Source of the DNA: Gloeophyllum trabeum ATCC 11539 | Taxonomy: Eukaryota > Basidiomycota > Agaricomycetes > Gloeophyllales > Gloeophyllaceae | NCBI RefSeq assembly: GCF_000344685.1 | Contig: NW_006920425.1 | Span: forward strand, 275,144 to 339,143 | Length of the DNA: 64,000 bases | Direction: 5' to 3' | In this document: piece by piece, positions 1 to 12,019 of the stretch | Layout: each line of letters starts with the position of its first letter | How positions within the stretch are numbered: position 1 is the first letter of the stretch | Notes under the pieces: generated by a model | Seen by the model: the letters and a program-made list of their open reading frames with translations, nothing else | Databases searched by the model: none | Told to the model about the DNA's origin: nothing | Program-made: the position numbers and the translations under genes

Positions 1-1196
1 TGAACCTAAGGGTCGGGTCGATGTAGGTTTGGGTCAGGAGGGTCGGTTCAGAGGTCGACCTCAGTTCAGAGGGTCGTGAACCGAACTTCGGCAACTTTAC
101 TCATACCTCCTCAGGAGGAACAGGGAGAGGGACTAGAGACCAAGTAGAGACTTCTAGAGTCAACTAATAGACCATAGACCAGGCTCTGACTTCTTCAGAA
201 GCGAATGGAGGAGTAGTTGTGTGGCTGGTGGGTAGTATGGGGAGTGGGTAAACTCCTATGTTTGATGGAGCGGTCCAAAAGGCTAGATATTGAGTCTGTT
301 GAGTATAGGGAGTGTGGTCCGACACTTGGTAAAGGCATGAGGAACTGGCAACTATGGTCCATGGCCAACAAATGATGGATGAGTCAAGTAATGAATGGAC
401 CATATGAACCCAGTAATGAAGGGTGATAGCTTGTAATGGGGATAAAGAGTGATGGATAGTGAGGGGTAGGGACCTGCTATACGGACAGTAGAGGTGAAGG
501 CAGAGCTGCTTCCGCAAACAGAACCTAGTGGGGCATATCAGCGCACTTCAAAACTATGTTGCACATAGGTAGATTGGACCATATAGAGTACAGTAGTAGT
601 CCTATACACATCTGCAAGGTCCCCAAATAATAAATATAACTATTGGAGCCCATCCAACCAGGGTGGTTCCATACTTTTGTGAGTCACTGTACAATGTACC
701 AGAACATACCAGAACCCTCTGGAATATTCTGGTATATCTCATTATTGTACAATGGCATGGAGCTCATGTGGGTCAGTGACATCATAGGTGGAGCTCAGTA
801 GGATTATAGATATTCCACATAGCTTAGTCAGCCTATGGGCCACTGTGTATATAAACCCTGCAGCTCTGCTGCCTAATGACAAGGGTTGTTCATATGAGCT
901 TTACCAGTAGCTACAGCATCCAACCAATACAGGTGAGTTGTGTTGGGTGCACTGTGCGTGCTGCTGCCTCCATAACTCTTCATCATTGAAAACAGCCTGG
1001 TTTATCTAATCCAAGGTTGCCGCAAGAGCACCTCCTGACCAATGAGAAGTGATTATGCAAGCGGGACCCCATGACTGTCGATCAGAGGCAGTCGAGGTAG
1101 TCGTGTTCATGGAATTCTCCAGGCGATGCCCCTTGGGGTGCGTCTCTGTGCATCTTCCACTACCAATGAGTGGCAATGCCTGTAACAATGCACTAC
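1..1196. other. Non-coding stretch, possible LTR-like remnant
   Basis: I see no supported gene here. Bases about 690-932 look promoter-like: a run of inverted GAA/TTC-type repeats around 697-735, then a TATATAAA box near 848. This resembles the U3/R part of retrotransposon LTRs, but no second copy, primer-binding site or pol fragment is visible in the window, so the LTR reading is a guess. Confidence 0.25.
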
Positions 1197-1602
1197 TGAC
1201 AAGTGCCTTACACACCATGGCAGAGTGTCTGACACACCACGGATGAGTGCACCTCCAACAAGTACCATGTACACCATGAACAAGTGCTTTCTACACCATG
1301 GACAAGTGCTTTCTACACCATGGACAAGTGCATTATACAATACAAACCAGTGCTTTGTGCATCATGGACGCGAACACTGCACACCACGAACAGGTGTTTT
1401 CTATACAATGGTCAAAGTCCTTGTACACTAAGGACGAGGATGTTACATGCCACGGAGAAGTGCTTTCTACACCGTGGGCAAGTGCCTTTTACACTGCGGA
1501 CTACACCACAGACAAGTGCCTTGTACACGGGGGATGAGTGCTTTTTACACCAAGGGCAAGTGCCTTATGCACTACCGATGAGTGCTTCCTACACTGTATA
1601 AC
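1197..1602. repeat. Degenerate minisatellite, unit about 21-22 bp
   Basis: Around 18 diverged head-to-tail copies of a unit close to ACACCATGGACAAGTGCTTT fill this stretch. The best-preserved copies lie at about 1272-1335, where two neighbouring units are identical. Further out the copies differ by substitutions and small indels. Several overlapping open frames run through it only because the unit carries an ATG and few stops. I do not regard them as genes. Confidence 0.75.
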
Positions 1603-3387
1603 CCACTCACCGGAATATAGACTGGAGTCTCAAACGTCGCGCTACCAGATAGCATGATTGATGTGGACCAATTCCAACCACCCTCCCCGATGACCAGCTT
1701 GTCTAGAATGAGTGTGCGTGCGTCAGAAGAAGACGGGCTACAACTCGAAGTTGCGGAATTCGGAAGGCAAAAGATAAATTGCCACGGTGGCGTCCTCACC
1801 GTTGGTCGGTCGTTGTTATAATAACCTCCAGCTGTAGCCTCTCACTGGCAGTGTGCATCCAGTCACCCTCATTCCCATCTCCTCGCAGAATGCAGGTCTA
1901 TGCTACGCACGCTCGGCCCGCCGGTTAGGGACCCCTTTGCAACCCGAACTCTTCGGCACTGGCTCAAACTTGAAGCTAACTTTGTATCTCGACTTCTCCG
2001 TCCCTAGTTGGTTCCTATGGACTCCACGTCTAAGTTGAAACGCCTGCTTCCCTTCCAGATGTCAAAGTTCAACGTCGTATCCTCTCTATCGCGGGCATGT
2101 AGAGCAGCCGGCTTGCATAGCTTCAGTGTTCACGTCAGATACGGACAAAAACTTCAGGACATGTTCCTCAGCGGGCTCTTCCTCTACCTCATTTTTAACT
2201 GAAGCTTTGTTTCATCGGCTGAATCATGTATTTCCCATCAAGGGTGCCGGTATCGTGCCCAAGGCCGAGCATTCTACGAATACCCCGTAATTGAGAATAT
2301 ACGTCGCATTCCCTTTCGACCTTGCGTCTAGCATAACCTCTCGTCTGGAACTCGAGGACGGCCTGGAGTCACGCGTTCGCGTGAGACGCCTCGGTGCTAA
2401 AATACCAGCTCTCTCTGGAACATAGTTGGTATCAGTACATCGGCGTAGAGTCCGATTATGCACGTATTATGCACGCAGCACGCATCCTGCGAATTCGCCA
2501 TTTCATTTCCAGATGACCGCTACGCAGAACGCATCAGTCCGGGACTTGAAGTTATGATAGAACCCCTGCCTCGAGCGTTCCTTTAATACTAAGCCCGCTT
2601 CCCATTGCCATATCACGCACCCAAACCAAAGCGCGAGAAGTCAGAAGCTCGGGCTCGTGTGTATCGCTCACTCTCCAATCTGGCCGTCCCTTTGTACAAT
2701 CCGCTCACAAGGGTACGTCCTCTTCCCCATCGTCCCTCGTGTATATGAGACCATCAGAATGCTGTACGAGAATGTTCGCACATTCCCATTGCGCTCGGAG
2801 GACCCAGGGCCGCTCAGGGTGGGTAACCGATCCCGGCCCTTCTGATGTCCGTCATGCCCTGTCAGCGTCATCTCTCGTACACATCGCATACCCCGAATTC
2901 GAAAACTCCTCTCTTCCGCCTTGGACCCACACAAGAAGCTTCACCACACGTTATCATTACATGATTACTGTACATCAATTACTATCGTATGGTACACAGT
3001 CCGTTGAGCCTGGAATGGTAGTATTCATTCCAATTGTTACGCAGGGGAGGAAGTGGCCGTAATTACAAGAACATATACAAGAAAGACAAGAATAAATCAT
3101 TACAAGAACATACGAAAATCCAAGACCGTGCTCATGACAGGATGAACGAGCAATCAAGTAGAAACAAAAGGGCGAGCGAACGACTATGCGGTTATGCCTC
3201 CCATCCAAGCAACCCAAGATCCCAAGACAAGCCAAAGGGTATCGAGTTACCGGGGGATATGTATGTACGCGGTTGGGCGACCGCCCGTCAGTTGGGGACG
3301 AGCAGCACGCCCAGATATGTACACCAAGACAATCCGAACCCAGCGGCTGTCCCGAGTCGAGTGTTGGTCCGCCGTTCTTCCATGGTC
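1603..3387. other. Intergenic, no supported gene
   Basis: Both strands show only short open frames without recognisable domains or convincing splice chains. The F-box gene ends at the right edge on the minus strand, so part of the right flank is probably its 3' untranslated region and terminator. Confidence 0.5.
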
Positions 3388-4820
3388 TCACCGCGTGCCC
3401 CTCCGCCCGCCGGCGCTCACCGTGCTCGACGACGCACGGTACCCCGCCTCCCTAGCGTACCCCGACGAACTCGAAGACGCCGGGTAGGCTTGGTAGTACC
3501 CCTGGTGCCCGCCAGACGAGGTGTAGTAGTAGGCCGCAGCATACTGCGCCGACGCCGACTCGGGCGGCGGCGGCGGCGGGCACCGCCCTTTTCCCGAGCT
3601 CGGGGCGGCGGGAGGATGCCCGTACGCGCTGCGGTTGTGGCTGTAGTTGTAGCTCGACGGCGCGAGCGAACCCATGCTCTGCGTTGGCTTGATCTGCTGC
3701 CCGGAGGACGAGGACGCGGGCGGGGACGGCGAGGTCGAGTACGTATTCGCCCTCGCGCGCACGGTGGGTCTGTAAGTGAAGGTGAGATGAAGGTATGATT
3801 CTGTGAAAGGGAGCGCACGCACGTCCCGCGCCGGATGCACGTCCAGAGTCGCTCATGCTTGCGCGCTTCCTTCAGAAAAAGCCCGTTGCCCGTGCCGAAG
3901 ATGACGCCGGAGGGCGTTTCGTCTGTGATCAGCTCGATGTTTCGCAGGGCAGGGTTCGTGGAGAGGGTGATGAAGCATGCGTTGAGCCTGTGTTATGGTA
4001 TGAGTGATCGAGATCGCAGAGATTAATATGATCGAAACGTACACCGTGGGCATCACCGCGCGCACGGTGTGCAGTCTCGGAGCGCGAGAGAGAGACGAGA
4101 CAAGCAAGTCCGTGCTGGGCGTCGACGAGAGGCGGAACGCGAATGTGAGAACTTCCTAGAATCGAGTGGGAAGACGCACAAATGCCGCAGCGAAAGTAAC
4201 GGTTCTCAGATCCGGCGTGCATGGAGTGCGAGACATGTACTCACGAGGTTTCTCCAGAACTTGACGGCATCAGCTAAGGCTTCCAGCAGCAGCCTCGGTC
4301 TGTCGTGCGTGAGATAGGTGCTGGCAGGCTTCCTGAGCGTCAGCGATCTGATCCTATCGAGGCGCGCGAGCGCCTTGCTGAAGCGCCGGATATGTGCTTC
4401 ATCAGCCTCAGCGTTCCCGACGCCACCATCGACTAAGGATATGTCCAACTCTTCAATGCCCCTGCATAGGGCGAGGATGTGGTAGGAAACATCGTGAACG
4501 TCGGCGCTCTGCACGACGAGTTTGCGCGCGAAGCTGCCGAGCAAGGGGTTCGCGGTGAGGGTGTGGCAGAGGCGGTGGGTCTGGCGCGGGGAGCGGAGCG
4601 TGAGCGTGTGGTAAATAAGGGGGGTCGCGATGCGCAGGAAGCGTTTGCAAACGAGGAGGGGGGCGGTGCGGTGGGCTCCGGAGGGGCCGGACACGTAGGA
4701 CGAGGAGGCCGGCTCCGGGGTGTCGATGCAGAGGGCAAGGATACGTTCGAGGAGCTCTTCGGGGATGGTGGACAGCGTGTTCTGGCGCGGGGCACTGCGG
4801 GACCTGGAGGACCGGAGCAT
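3388..4820 (-). CDS. F-box family protein, 411 aa, 4 exons
   Basis: Exons (complement): 4245-4820, 4043-4155, 3823-3987, 3388-3769. The introns carry GTGAGT, GTACGT and GTGCGT donors and all phases close. Residues about 15-65 read as an F-box: IPEELLERILALC, then a VCKRFLRIATPLIYHTL core, as in basidiomycete F-box-like proteins. These recruit targets to SCF ubiquitin ligases through Skp1. The middle has weak leucine-rich character (LDISLVDGG, IRSLTLRKP). The last 125 residues are low-complexity, rich in Ser, Pro and Tyr with an uninterrupted PPPPPP run, and differ in composition from the rest. The C-terminal exon frame rests on splice phase rather than homology. The substrate is unknown. Confidence is good for the F-box and moderate for the tail. 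Confidence 0.75.
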
Positions 4821-7800
4821 GGCGGACGGCGGGCTGGAGTCTGGGAGGCTGGGAGGCTGGAGGGAGATAATAAATTAGACGGAGTTGCTGCGGCTGACAG
4901 TGGGCAAAGGAAAGGACAACAGTCTGGGACGGGGGCGGACGCGACTGCAGATCGTCAGCGCAGACCGGCCATAAATTTATAAGAGATGCATGTCAGAGCC
5001 AGCGTCTTCCAGGGCACATCTGGTCCCCAGAAGCTCCCGAGACTTCCTTTTCCGGCACAAACGACTAGACTATCTCCGATGCCCCCGATTCATCAATGAC
5101 GCCGTGCGGGATTATACTTGCCTTTTAGGGGGCGTTCTTCTGCCTGAACTTTCGTTGATGGGCGTTGGCGTTATACGTGGCGTCGTGAAAACTCGTCAGT
5201 GGGCGCAGCCGCCAGACCATCGTCCCAACTGCCCATCTTTATAGGTCGCCTCGGGCACCCGCGGCAACGAGCATGCCCTCCCCACGCAGCGTTGAACACA
5301 AAGAGAGCGCTGGACAATTGCATGGGCACTGCGGCCTCCAAGACAAATAGCGGACAGCCCGCGCCCTCCTCGGCGCACTGCAATTGCCCGAACAGCTTGT
5401 GCCTCAGCCCGGATTGGGTGGCCCACCAGACATTATTTACGTAGCGCTTCTGCGATCGTGATCTAGCCTGCTTCCGTTAGAGTTACCCGCCGCGGCGGGT
5501 GTCGCGCCATTCTATCTTGGGGCTGCCATCCGCTGCGCGCAGGGTGCCGTCAGCCACCAGCTAGTTCCAGTACAAAGTAATCTTTCATCATCCTGCATCG
5601 TGGATATCATGAATGTAGCGCTCACGCGGGCCCGAAGCTTCGAGTTGGAGAAACAAGGTCATCCCCAGGCTTCTTCATCTCCCAAGCTCCCGCATTTGGG
5701 CGTCCGTTTGTTGTCACCTAAAAGTAAACTCTCCAGCCGTCTCCATCATGTGTCCCTTGTTGCTCTCGTCTTTCTATTGCAGAGATGACCGATTCAGCGA
5801 GCAGTGACGGTAATCCATCATCGTCAAGGGTTCAATGTTCATTGCAAGCCTAGACTTGAGCCGTGTTATTTTGTCTTGTCTTACGGCGGTGCCGTCTCTT
5901 ACGACACACCGCCGCCGTAATTGTGAGATTCCACAGCCACCCCGACGGCCGACGACTGTCAATTGCGATCGACCAATGCGCGGCTGTTCCCACCATCTGA
6001 ATCGCGATGTTGACTGCAGAGCTTCAAGGCGCATAGCTCGAATCCACAAGCTGCCATTCTAAGACATCCACTGCGATGCGAATAGCGATCCCGCGAAGAA
6101 TGGTTTGACTCGGACTGGCGGTGAATACGGTTCACCGGTGAATGGAACTGGACGCTGAATATGTATACACTGAATAGCGCTTGCTTCCTCCCGCGCTTCT
6201 AGCTCAGATTGTCTTCTCATTCATGAATCTCTAATAAACTCCATGATACACTAAGTACATACTGCTCGATGCTTAGGAGAGGTCAGTCTGAATCGAAACT
6301 AGTGTCCCAGTTCCATTGCTGTCTGACCACCCGAGGATTAGTACGAGACTTAGGTACTGAGTCCGACATCGAGGACGAATACGCGTACTGCTCCCGGCCG
6401 CCCCACTCGGGCGACGGAGGGAGAACATCGTCAAGACCAAGCCGCAGCATATGACAATCGACGCAGTGCAAGTGCGTAGGACCTGTCAGCGAGTGGGGAG
6501 GACCAGACAGAATAAGGTTCCGATCGCATCACTCATTCCCTGAGAAGAGGCGTTTGACTGTAAACATCTATCTCATACTCTGGATCTTGCATTGCCGTGG
6601 CTGCCACGGAGTATAGAGGCATCTGCAGTAGAGGCATCGCTCTGAGGAGGATTCTGTGACTGTCCTACCATGATAGGTGAGTCGTGTTGATAGCGTCGGT
6701 GTTTCCTAAGGAAACGACAAAATTTGGCACAAAGAAGGAGAATAGTTAGAAGGTATTGGTACGTCCGCAGAATCCTTTGTCGCGGATGAATATTTATGGA
6801 AGTCGGTCGCGGTGCAAGACCGATTCGTTCATGGTGAGACCCGGCCAAACTGTGGTCCGGCGAACTAGTCCTAGGTATACGGGCCCTCAGGCGGAAATGT
6901 CGATATATGTGCACTCGGTGGACTTCCTTACACCGTAGCATGAATGTAAGGGTATAACACCGACCTTAGAGAAGCCCCTCTCACTAGCGGCAGTGATCCA
7001 TCCCAAGAGCCACAACTCTGGATGATGCACGAGTAGGCAGAACAAGGCCCGGATACCATGTTATCTGGAACGAAGCATGCGCGACGCATAAACCATGATA
7101 TGTACTTTAAAGGGCGTGAGCTCAGTAACTATCCGTATCAAGTTTCAACATACATCTGACGTGTGCCTTCGGAGCTGACATCAGTGATCTACAGGTGCTG
7201 GTATCTCTACCCTCATCATCACTCCAATAAAGCTAGCTTGCCGATATACGCCTATTTCCATCATAGCGGGCGTATATCGACATGTTGCACCAGTACACGT
7301 AGCCTTGTTTTGTCGGACACTGCAAACACTATAGCATCCGGTACATCCACTTTCCCCACTTCCTACTTCCATAATACCGATTACCGGATGACCACCGACT
7401 CCTCTGCACAAATCACAAGCAGATCTCCGACTAAGACGGTTGATTCATTGCTAGGGGTACTTACTATCGTTCTGGATATAGTAGAGGCAAACCGAACAAC
7501 ACCCGAGGTACCGTGCTTGGGCGTTACCTCGGAAGCAAGTTGGTAATGAATCATCGGATACTAGGAGATCTTGAGAAATCACTTCAGAATCAGGTTTCTT
7601 CCTTCAGTGAGTAGCATCGAACGGAAATGCAGTGCTCTTACTATTGTGCTTTTCTACGAAATCAAATGACCGACTACTCTTCCTGGCTGCAGGCTCCTCA
7701 TGTAGGTACGTCCGTGGAATATGTTCGTGTCATACTGTTCTCACATATGCATCGTGGAGCTGTCATGGAGCGCTCTGTCAGGGAATGTTTCTGGCCACCA

Positions 7801-9972
7801 AGGTACCTTCGATCCAAACCCAGGTCTCCTGCCAGCCAAGCCCGTCTCACCTCTTCTCAAGGTTAGGAGTTATGCTCTCCCCGAAGCGAAGTACTTGTAC
7901 TATCCGCGCAACCCGCTCGGTCTTTTGGCAGACCGACATATCTGCATCTGCCCACTAGCCTGCAAGATCATGTGGCGGAGATGGACTCCTGGACTGATGG
8001 CGCTAGTGTAGGTTTATGTATGGAACAGAAATACTTGTTGGGTGCACCCCGTAGAGGGAGGACATTTGTGGGTGCACATGCTGGCTAGTTTGGACTGTGC
8101 TGAAAGTCGTAGCCGGCCTTGGGTCTGCTCCCAGCGTACTAGCGCGTGCAAACCCTGTTTGACTGACGCCGGAAAATCTTACCCTTTCCTGTCGGTGATT
8201 ACGCTCTCACTGCTTTGCACAGCGTGCACGACGATTATATCCAGCATGCCATTTGGGCTGCGGTTCTTCTTACCCCGGTATCCCGTAGGTGCCCGTACTA
8301 ATAGGCGCCCATCCTGTGACCTACGATACGATGATCGAAATCTTCCATATCCATCACACGTCAAGGCTTGAAAGGTATCTCTGCAACAGGTGTCTGTCCT
8401 TACAAATGAACTATAGACTTCGAAACGCGGTGGTTTTCGGTTGTTCCACATCCTCATGGTCATGCAGAAGCTCATACGCCTGGGACCCACTTAGGGCTGT
8501 GTCTTCGAATTCTAGGCAACATACATGCGCGTTGGCGGATTTGGGCTGCCCACGATGCCTACACGGCGCCTCGCTTTGTCTTGTCACCTCTTGACTGGTG
8601 GCAGCAACACACCTGCCTGGAGCGTTGGCGGATCTTGACTGAGATTTGGAGTGACAGATAAGGGAGCTCACCCTCCTCGTCAATGGAAGCTGCCAGCTGG
8701 TTGCGCTACTGATGTCTTCGTGTGGATCCAACGGCATCACTCTGTGGGACTCAGGCTCGCGGCACGCCTCTACACACAGGACCATCTCAGCCCGTCTTTC
8801 CTTGCGCCGAACAAACTACGACTTCCCTTCGGTACTCTATTTGAAGTGGCCTTCGCCGCCCCATCCGCACACTCCCTGCTGTCTGATCACTCCGGTTGTT
8901 GTAATTTGTCGCTATAAAGCACGTGCATGATGGAGAAGGCTATAACGACAATCCAAGAATGATGTACATTAATGAGGAGATCCTCTAGGGGTCTGATCTG
9001 TGTATCATTGTTCAAGTTGTCTACCTTCGCGGCGACAATGGAAAAAATATGCGGTGGCTCCGGCTGGCGCCCTGCACGTCCTACGGGAAGTCATGCGGAT
9101 AGATCTATGGGGTGCTTCAGCTCTTGCGACTCGGCGATGCTGTGGCTCTGCAGTATTATGGGTCTCATTCACTTCATCAAGCCATGATTACTGGACCTGA
9201 TCGACTAGGCGCTGGCTACGTTTAGTGGCAGAGTGAGCCCAATGTCAAACAAGCTCGACGCGAGGAACGAGCGGCTTGAGCTTGTGCTAAGCCAAGCTAG
9301 GTGTGGCCGGAGAGCCCTCGCGTGCTGAGCAGGCGGCGCCACGTGAACGCCGCCTTCTCCCGTAAGTGCTCAACACGCCGCGTCAGTCCTTCGCGCTTTT
9401 TCACGCTTTCTCTCTCCCCTCATCTTCACCACCTGAGAGGAGAGAACATTTTTGACCCGCCCACCACTGCCCTGTCAGTCTAGTGTGTTAGGGTGTAGCC
9501 CGGATTTCGTCTCGTACCCGAAGTCCGCGCTGTGGACACCCCACACTCAGAGCCTGCCACACTCAGAGTCCGGACGCGGCTGCCGATTGGCTGCCACCCG
9601 CTTCTTTGTAGAATTGTGGCCGCTGTGGTGGCAAGTGTGGAGTACAGGCACGCAAATCGACGAAAGAGGCCTACTGCGAGCGTGAAGGAATCACGAAAAA
9701 GGACGCGATTCGATTTGTGGAGGCAGGAGACGAGTCTCTTTTGTATCGGTATGTCATACTTATCCGTGTAATCTGCCTTACTGAGCATCATCACTCCAGG
9801 TATACTTTGTAATGATTCGCTACTTACGAGTTACGATGATAACGAAGGTCAGAATTAACCAGTAAATCTCTTGAACCCTGTTATTCTGTATCATATACTC
9901 ACTTATACTGATCTCCTATAACACCCATAAAGACGTATATGCTCGAAAGAGTTCGTTCACGACACATTCTAA
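4821..9972. other. Gene desert of about 5 kb
   Basis: I find no gene that can be defended on either strand. Open frames of 60-130 codons are scattered through it but show no domain, no signal peptide and no coherent intron chain. Composition shifts from GC-richer next to the F-box gene to mixed sequence further right, consistent with decayed repeats. Bases 9326-9360 contain an 8-bp hairpin (AGGCGGCG/CGCCGCCT). A promoter for the F-box gene must lie just above 4820. Confidence 0.45.
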
Positions 9973-10885
9973 TTGCGAGCGAAGCGAGCAATCATTCTCT
10001 AGGGCTGAAGTCCGCGACAAACATGTACAAATTCTTCGCACTGTGGCTGAGGGACCCACAAAGGCTTCAAGTATGCAGAAAGTTGCCGCTATTCTGCCAA
10101 TACTGCATAAAGGAGCCTCGTAAACACTCTCAAATTGCTGTATGTACATGTATCTTATATGCTAGTATTGAAAACTGCACGAAAATCCATGCATGTTACC
10201 ATTCTACAGCCTTCCAACCGCTTTGCAACATCCTCCGAGTCGACCAATGTAACAGTCATGCTCAGATGTTTCCACTTAAAATTACCTGGAGTATGGTGTA
10301 GGTGCTCTCCTTTACATTATGTTCGATTTCGGAAGGAATTATCTGTATACTGTAACCCCTGGACAGTTCTGTGGTCGTATTCAGTCTTGGTCTCGTGCCG
10401 GTCGTACCATGGACCGACTCTATGGCACACAGAACCACGGCCGGGCTATCCTGACGGTGTTCCAGTCATCCCAGTCACTGCGATTAAATCAACATTTGAG
10501 CACGGTGGGAAAGCAATGTCCCGTACTAAATTACCCTTGCGCCTTGCGTGGGCTGTTACCGTGCACAAATCTCAGGGCACAACCCTCTCGAAAGCCAGAA
10601 TTGGTCTCGGGACAAGGGAGTTTTGTTCCAGCCTCACCTTTGTAGCACTATCAAGGGTGAAAGACTCGCTAGATCTACTGCTCATCAATCAGGGGGACTT
10701 CAATCGGGTCAAGAAGCTGGGTGGCAAAAATCTGGCTGAACTTCGGGATGACTTCAAGGGTAGATACAGTGTCATGTAATTCCAGGAGGTAGTGCTACCA
10801 CAATGTGCTGTGCATTATATTTGGAGTCCGCAGCCACGCCCTAGCTCTTCGAAGCGAGCAACTCGGCGCGACCGCGGATCCCTAG
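9973..10885 (+). mobile_element. Helitron relic (3' end and helicase fragment)
   Basis: The right end reads CTAG at 10882-10885 followed by T. It is preceded by a short GC-rich hairpin at about 10866-10876, which is the 3' architecture of Helitrons (hairpin, then CTRR, inserted before T). A PIF1/Helitron helicase tail lies inside at 10405-10779. Bases 9973-10062 recur at 60788-60879, and the terminal 40 bases recur at 61098-61129, so two related copies exist in the window. The 5' end (TC) could not be placed; the stated start is the left edge of the shared sequence. The element is inactive: no Rep domain and only the end of the helicase remain. Confidence 0.6.
10405..10779 (+). pseudogene. 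PIF1/Helitron-type helicase, C-terminal fragment
   Basis: About 124 residues are recognisable up to the TAA at 10777. They include LPLRLAWAVTVHKSQGTTL and FVALSRVKDSLDLLL, which correspond to motifs V and VI of the superfamily 1B PIF1-like helicases carried by Helitrons. The Walker A and B motifs and the Rep nuclease are absent upstream, where the frame no longer resembles the family. It is therefore a broken piece of a transposon helicase, not a host PIF1 gene. Confidence 0.75.
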
Positions 10886-10890
10886 TAGTA

Positions 10891-11487
10891 CAGTCGTTTG
10901 CATATGAAACCGAAAATCGGGTTTCCGTGAGCATTGTTTGTTCGAGCCAAATATACCCATATGCAGTAATGCGAGATGGCTTCTTGTGACTGTGTGACTC
11001 TGTAGACTGCAGCCCGCCCTCAGGCTGACAAACTGCATGTGCTGTGTAGTCTGTTGTAGACTTGATCTCGTAGCTCATCAAGGTAAATAGCAGGCTCTCC
11101 CTCAATAACTGATCGCACGAAGTTCATATCCTGCATGTCGAGAGTGCGCGGCCGGCCTCGAGGTCTAGCATTCGGGTTGATGACTGTGCCCGTGTAGAGT
11201 CGGAGAACTTCGAAGACTGTGCTTATGCCGCATCCCGCAAGCTCAGAAATCACTCGGAGTGTCTTGTTTTGCTCATGGCGCCAGACAATGATACGTTCAC
11301 GTAGTTGTCGAGTGAGGTGAACCATGGTACCAGCCAGTCGATACTTCAAGTTCGAGACGTCGATGAATGCTATCTGACAGTCACGCAGTCACAAGAAGCC
11401 ATCTCGCATTACTGCATATGGGTATATTTGGCTCGAACAAACAATGCTCACGGAAACCCGATTTTCGGTTTCATATGCAAACGACTG
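10891..11487. mobile_element. Tc1/mariner-type element, 597 bp, TA-flanked
   Basis: Perfectly opposed ends of about 108 bp (10891-10998 and 11379-11487) begin CAGTCGTTTGCATATGAAAC and differ at very few positions. Each is flanked by TA (10889-10890 and 11488-11489), the target duplication of Tc1/mariner elements. The interior encodes only the DNA-binding half of a transposase. The element sits four bases beyond the Helitron CTAG end. The near-identity of its ends suggests recent movement, which would need a transposase supplied from elsewhere. Confidence 0.85.
11020..11349 (-). CDS. Transposase N-terminal HTH fragment (Tc1-like)
   Basis: The 109-residue frame inside the TIR element begins MKYRLAGTMVHLTRQLRERI and continues with a helix-turn-helix stretch (LRVISELAGCGISTVFEVLRL), then a GRPRTLDMQD segment typical of the second HTH or AT-hook-like part of fungal Tc1-type transposases. 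The DDE catalytic domain, which should add over 200 residues, is missing, and the frame runs into the left inverted repeat. It could still make a DNA-binding protein that occupies the element ends, but it cannot catalyse transposition alone. The start is the first ATG downstream of the right repeat. Confidence 0.6.
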   Translation of the reverse strand: MKYRLAGTMVHLTRQLRERIIVWRHEQNKTLRVISELAGCGISTVFEVLRLYTGTVINPNARPRGRPRTLDMQDMNFVRSVIEGEPAIYLDELRDQVYNRLHSTCSLSA

Positions 11488-11494
11488 TAACATA

Positions 11495-11728
11495 CTGTAC
11501 CATTTCGATCTATTCGGCAGGCGGTGTGACGTGTGACTCATCTGACCGATTCGTCATTTCGGCATTTTACTATATATGGTGCGAAGTGGCGCCGCAGGCC
11601 AGCTTCTGATACCAAATATGGTAAGTCTCACGATCCCAGAGGCCCTGTGACCGGTGACAAACGCCAGATTTCGTCTTCGGCAGGTACCCCTGTGACGTGT
11701 GACTGCCGAATAGATCGAAATCATACAG
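11495..11728. mobile_element. Small TA-flanked MITE, 234 bp
   Basis: Opposed ends CTGTACCATTTCGATCTATT and its partner (26 bp, two mismatches) lie at 11495-11520 and 11703-11728. TA dinucleotides flank them at 11493-11494 and 11729-11730. Just inside each end is the direct motif GTGACGTGTGACT. There is no coding capacity. It lies only five bases from the 597-bp element, so two different TA-inserting families landed side by side. Confidence 0.75.
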
Positions 11729-12019
11729 TACTTTGCGGGAAATCCTGACATATCGGCAACTTCCGAAGCGGAAGCATTTCGTACATTGTACAACTCGGGC
11801 ACATGCTATGCCGACTTTCTTGCTTGCTGCATGACAAAATCTAGTGATAGATGGTCTTCCATCACCAAACCTTGTCTCTATATATCAATTCTATATCCAA
11901 ATTGCTATGCGATATGGGGATGAAGCGAATCCGATTCTGACATGAAAACGTGTATAAAATCACAGATACGAAGCGGGGGTATATAGTTTTGATTGCCCCC
12001 TGTCCATCCAGACACTGCG

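Noticed and set aside
3417..3856. Arg-rich alternative frames over the last F-box exon
   Set aside because: Splice phase from the preceding exons selects the Ser/Pro/Tyr-rich frame.
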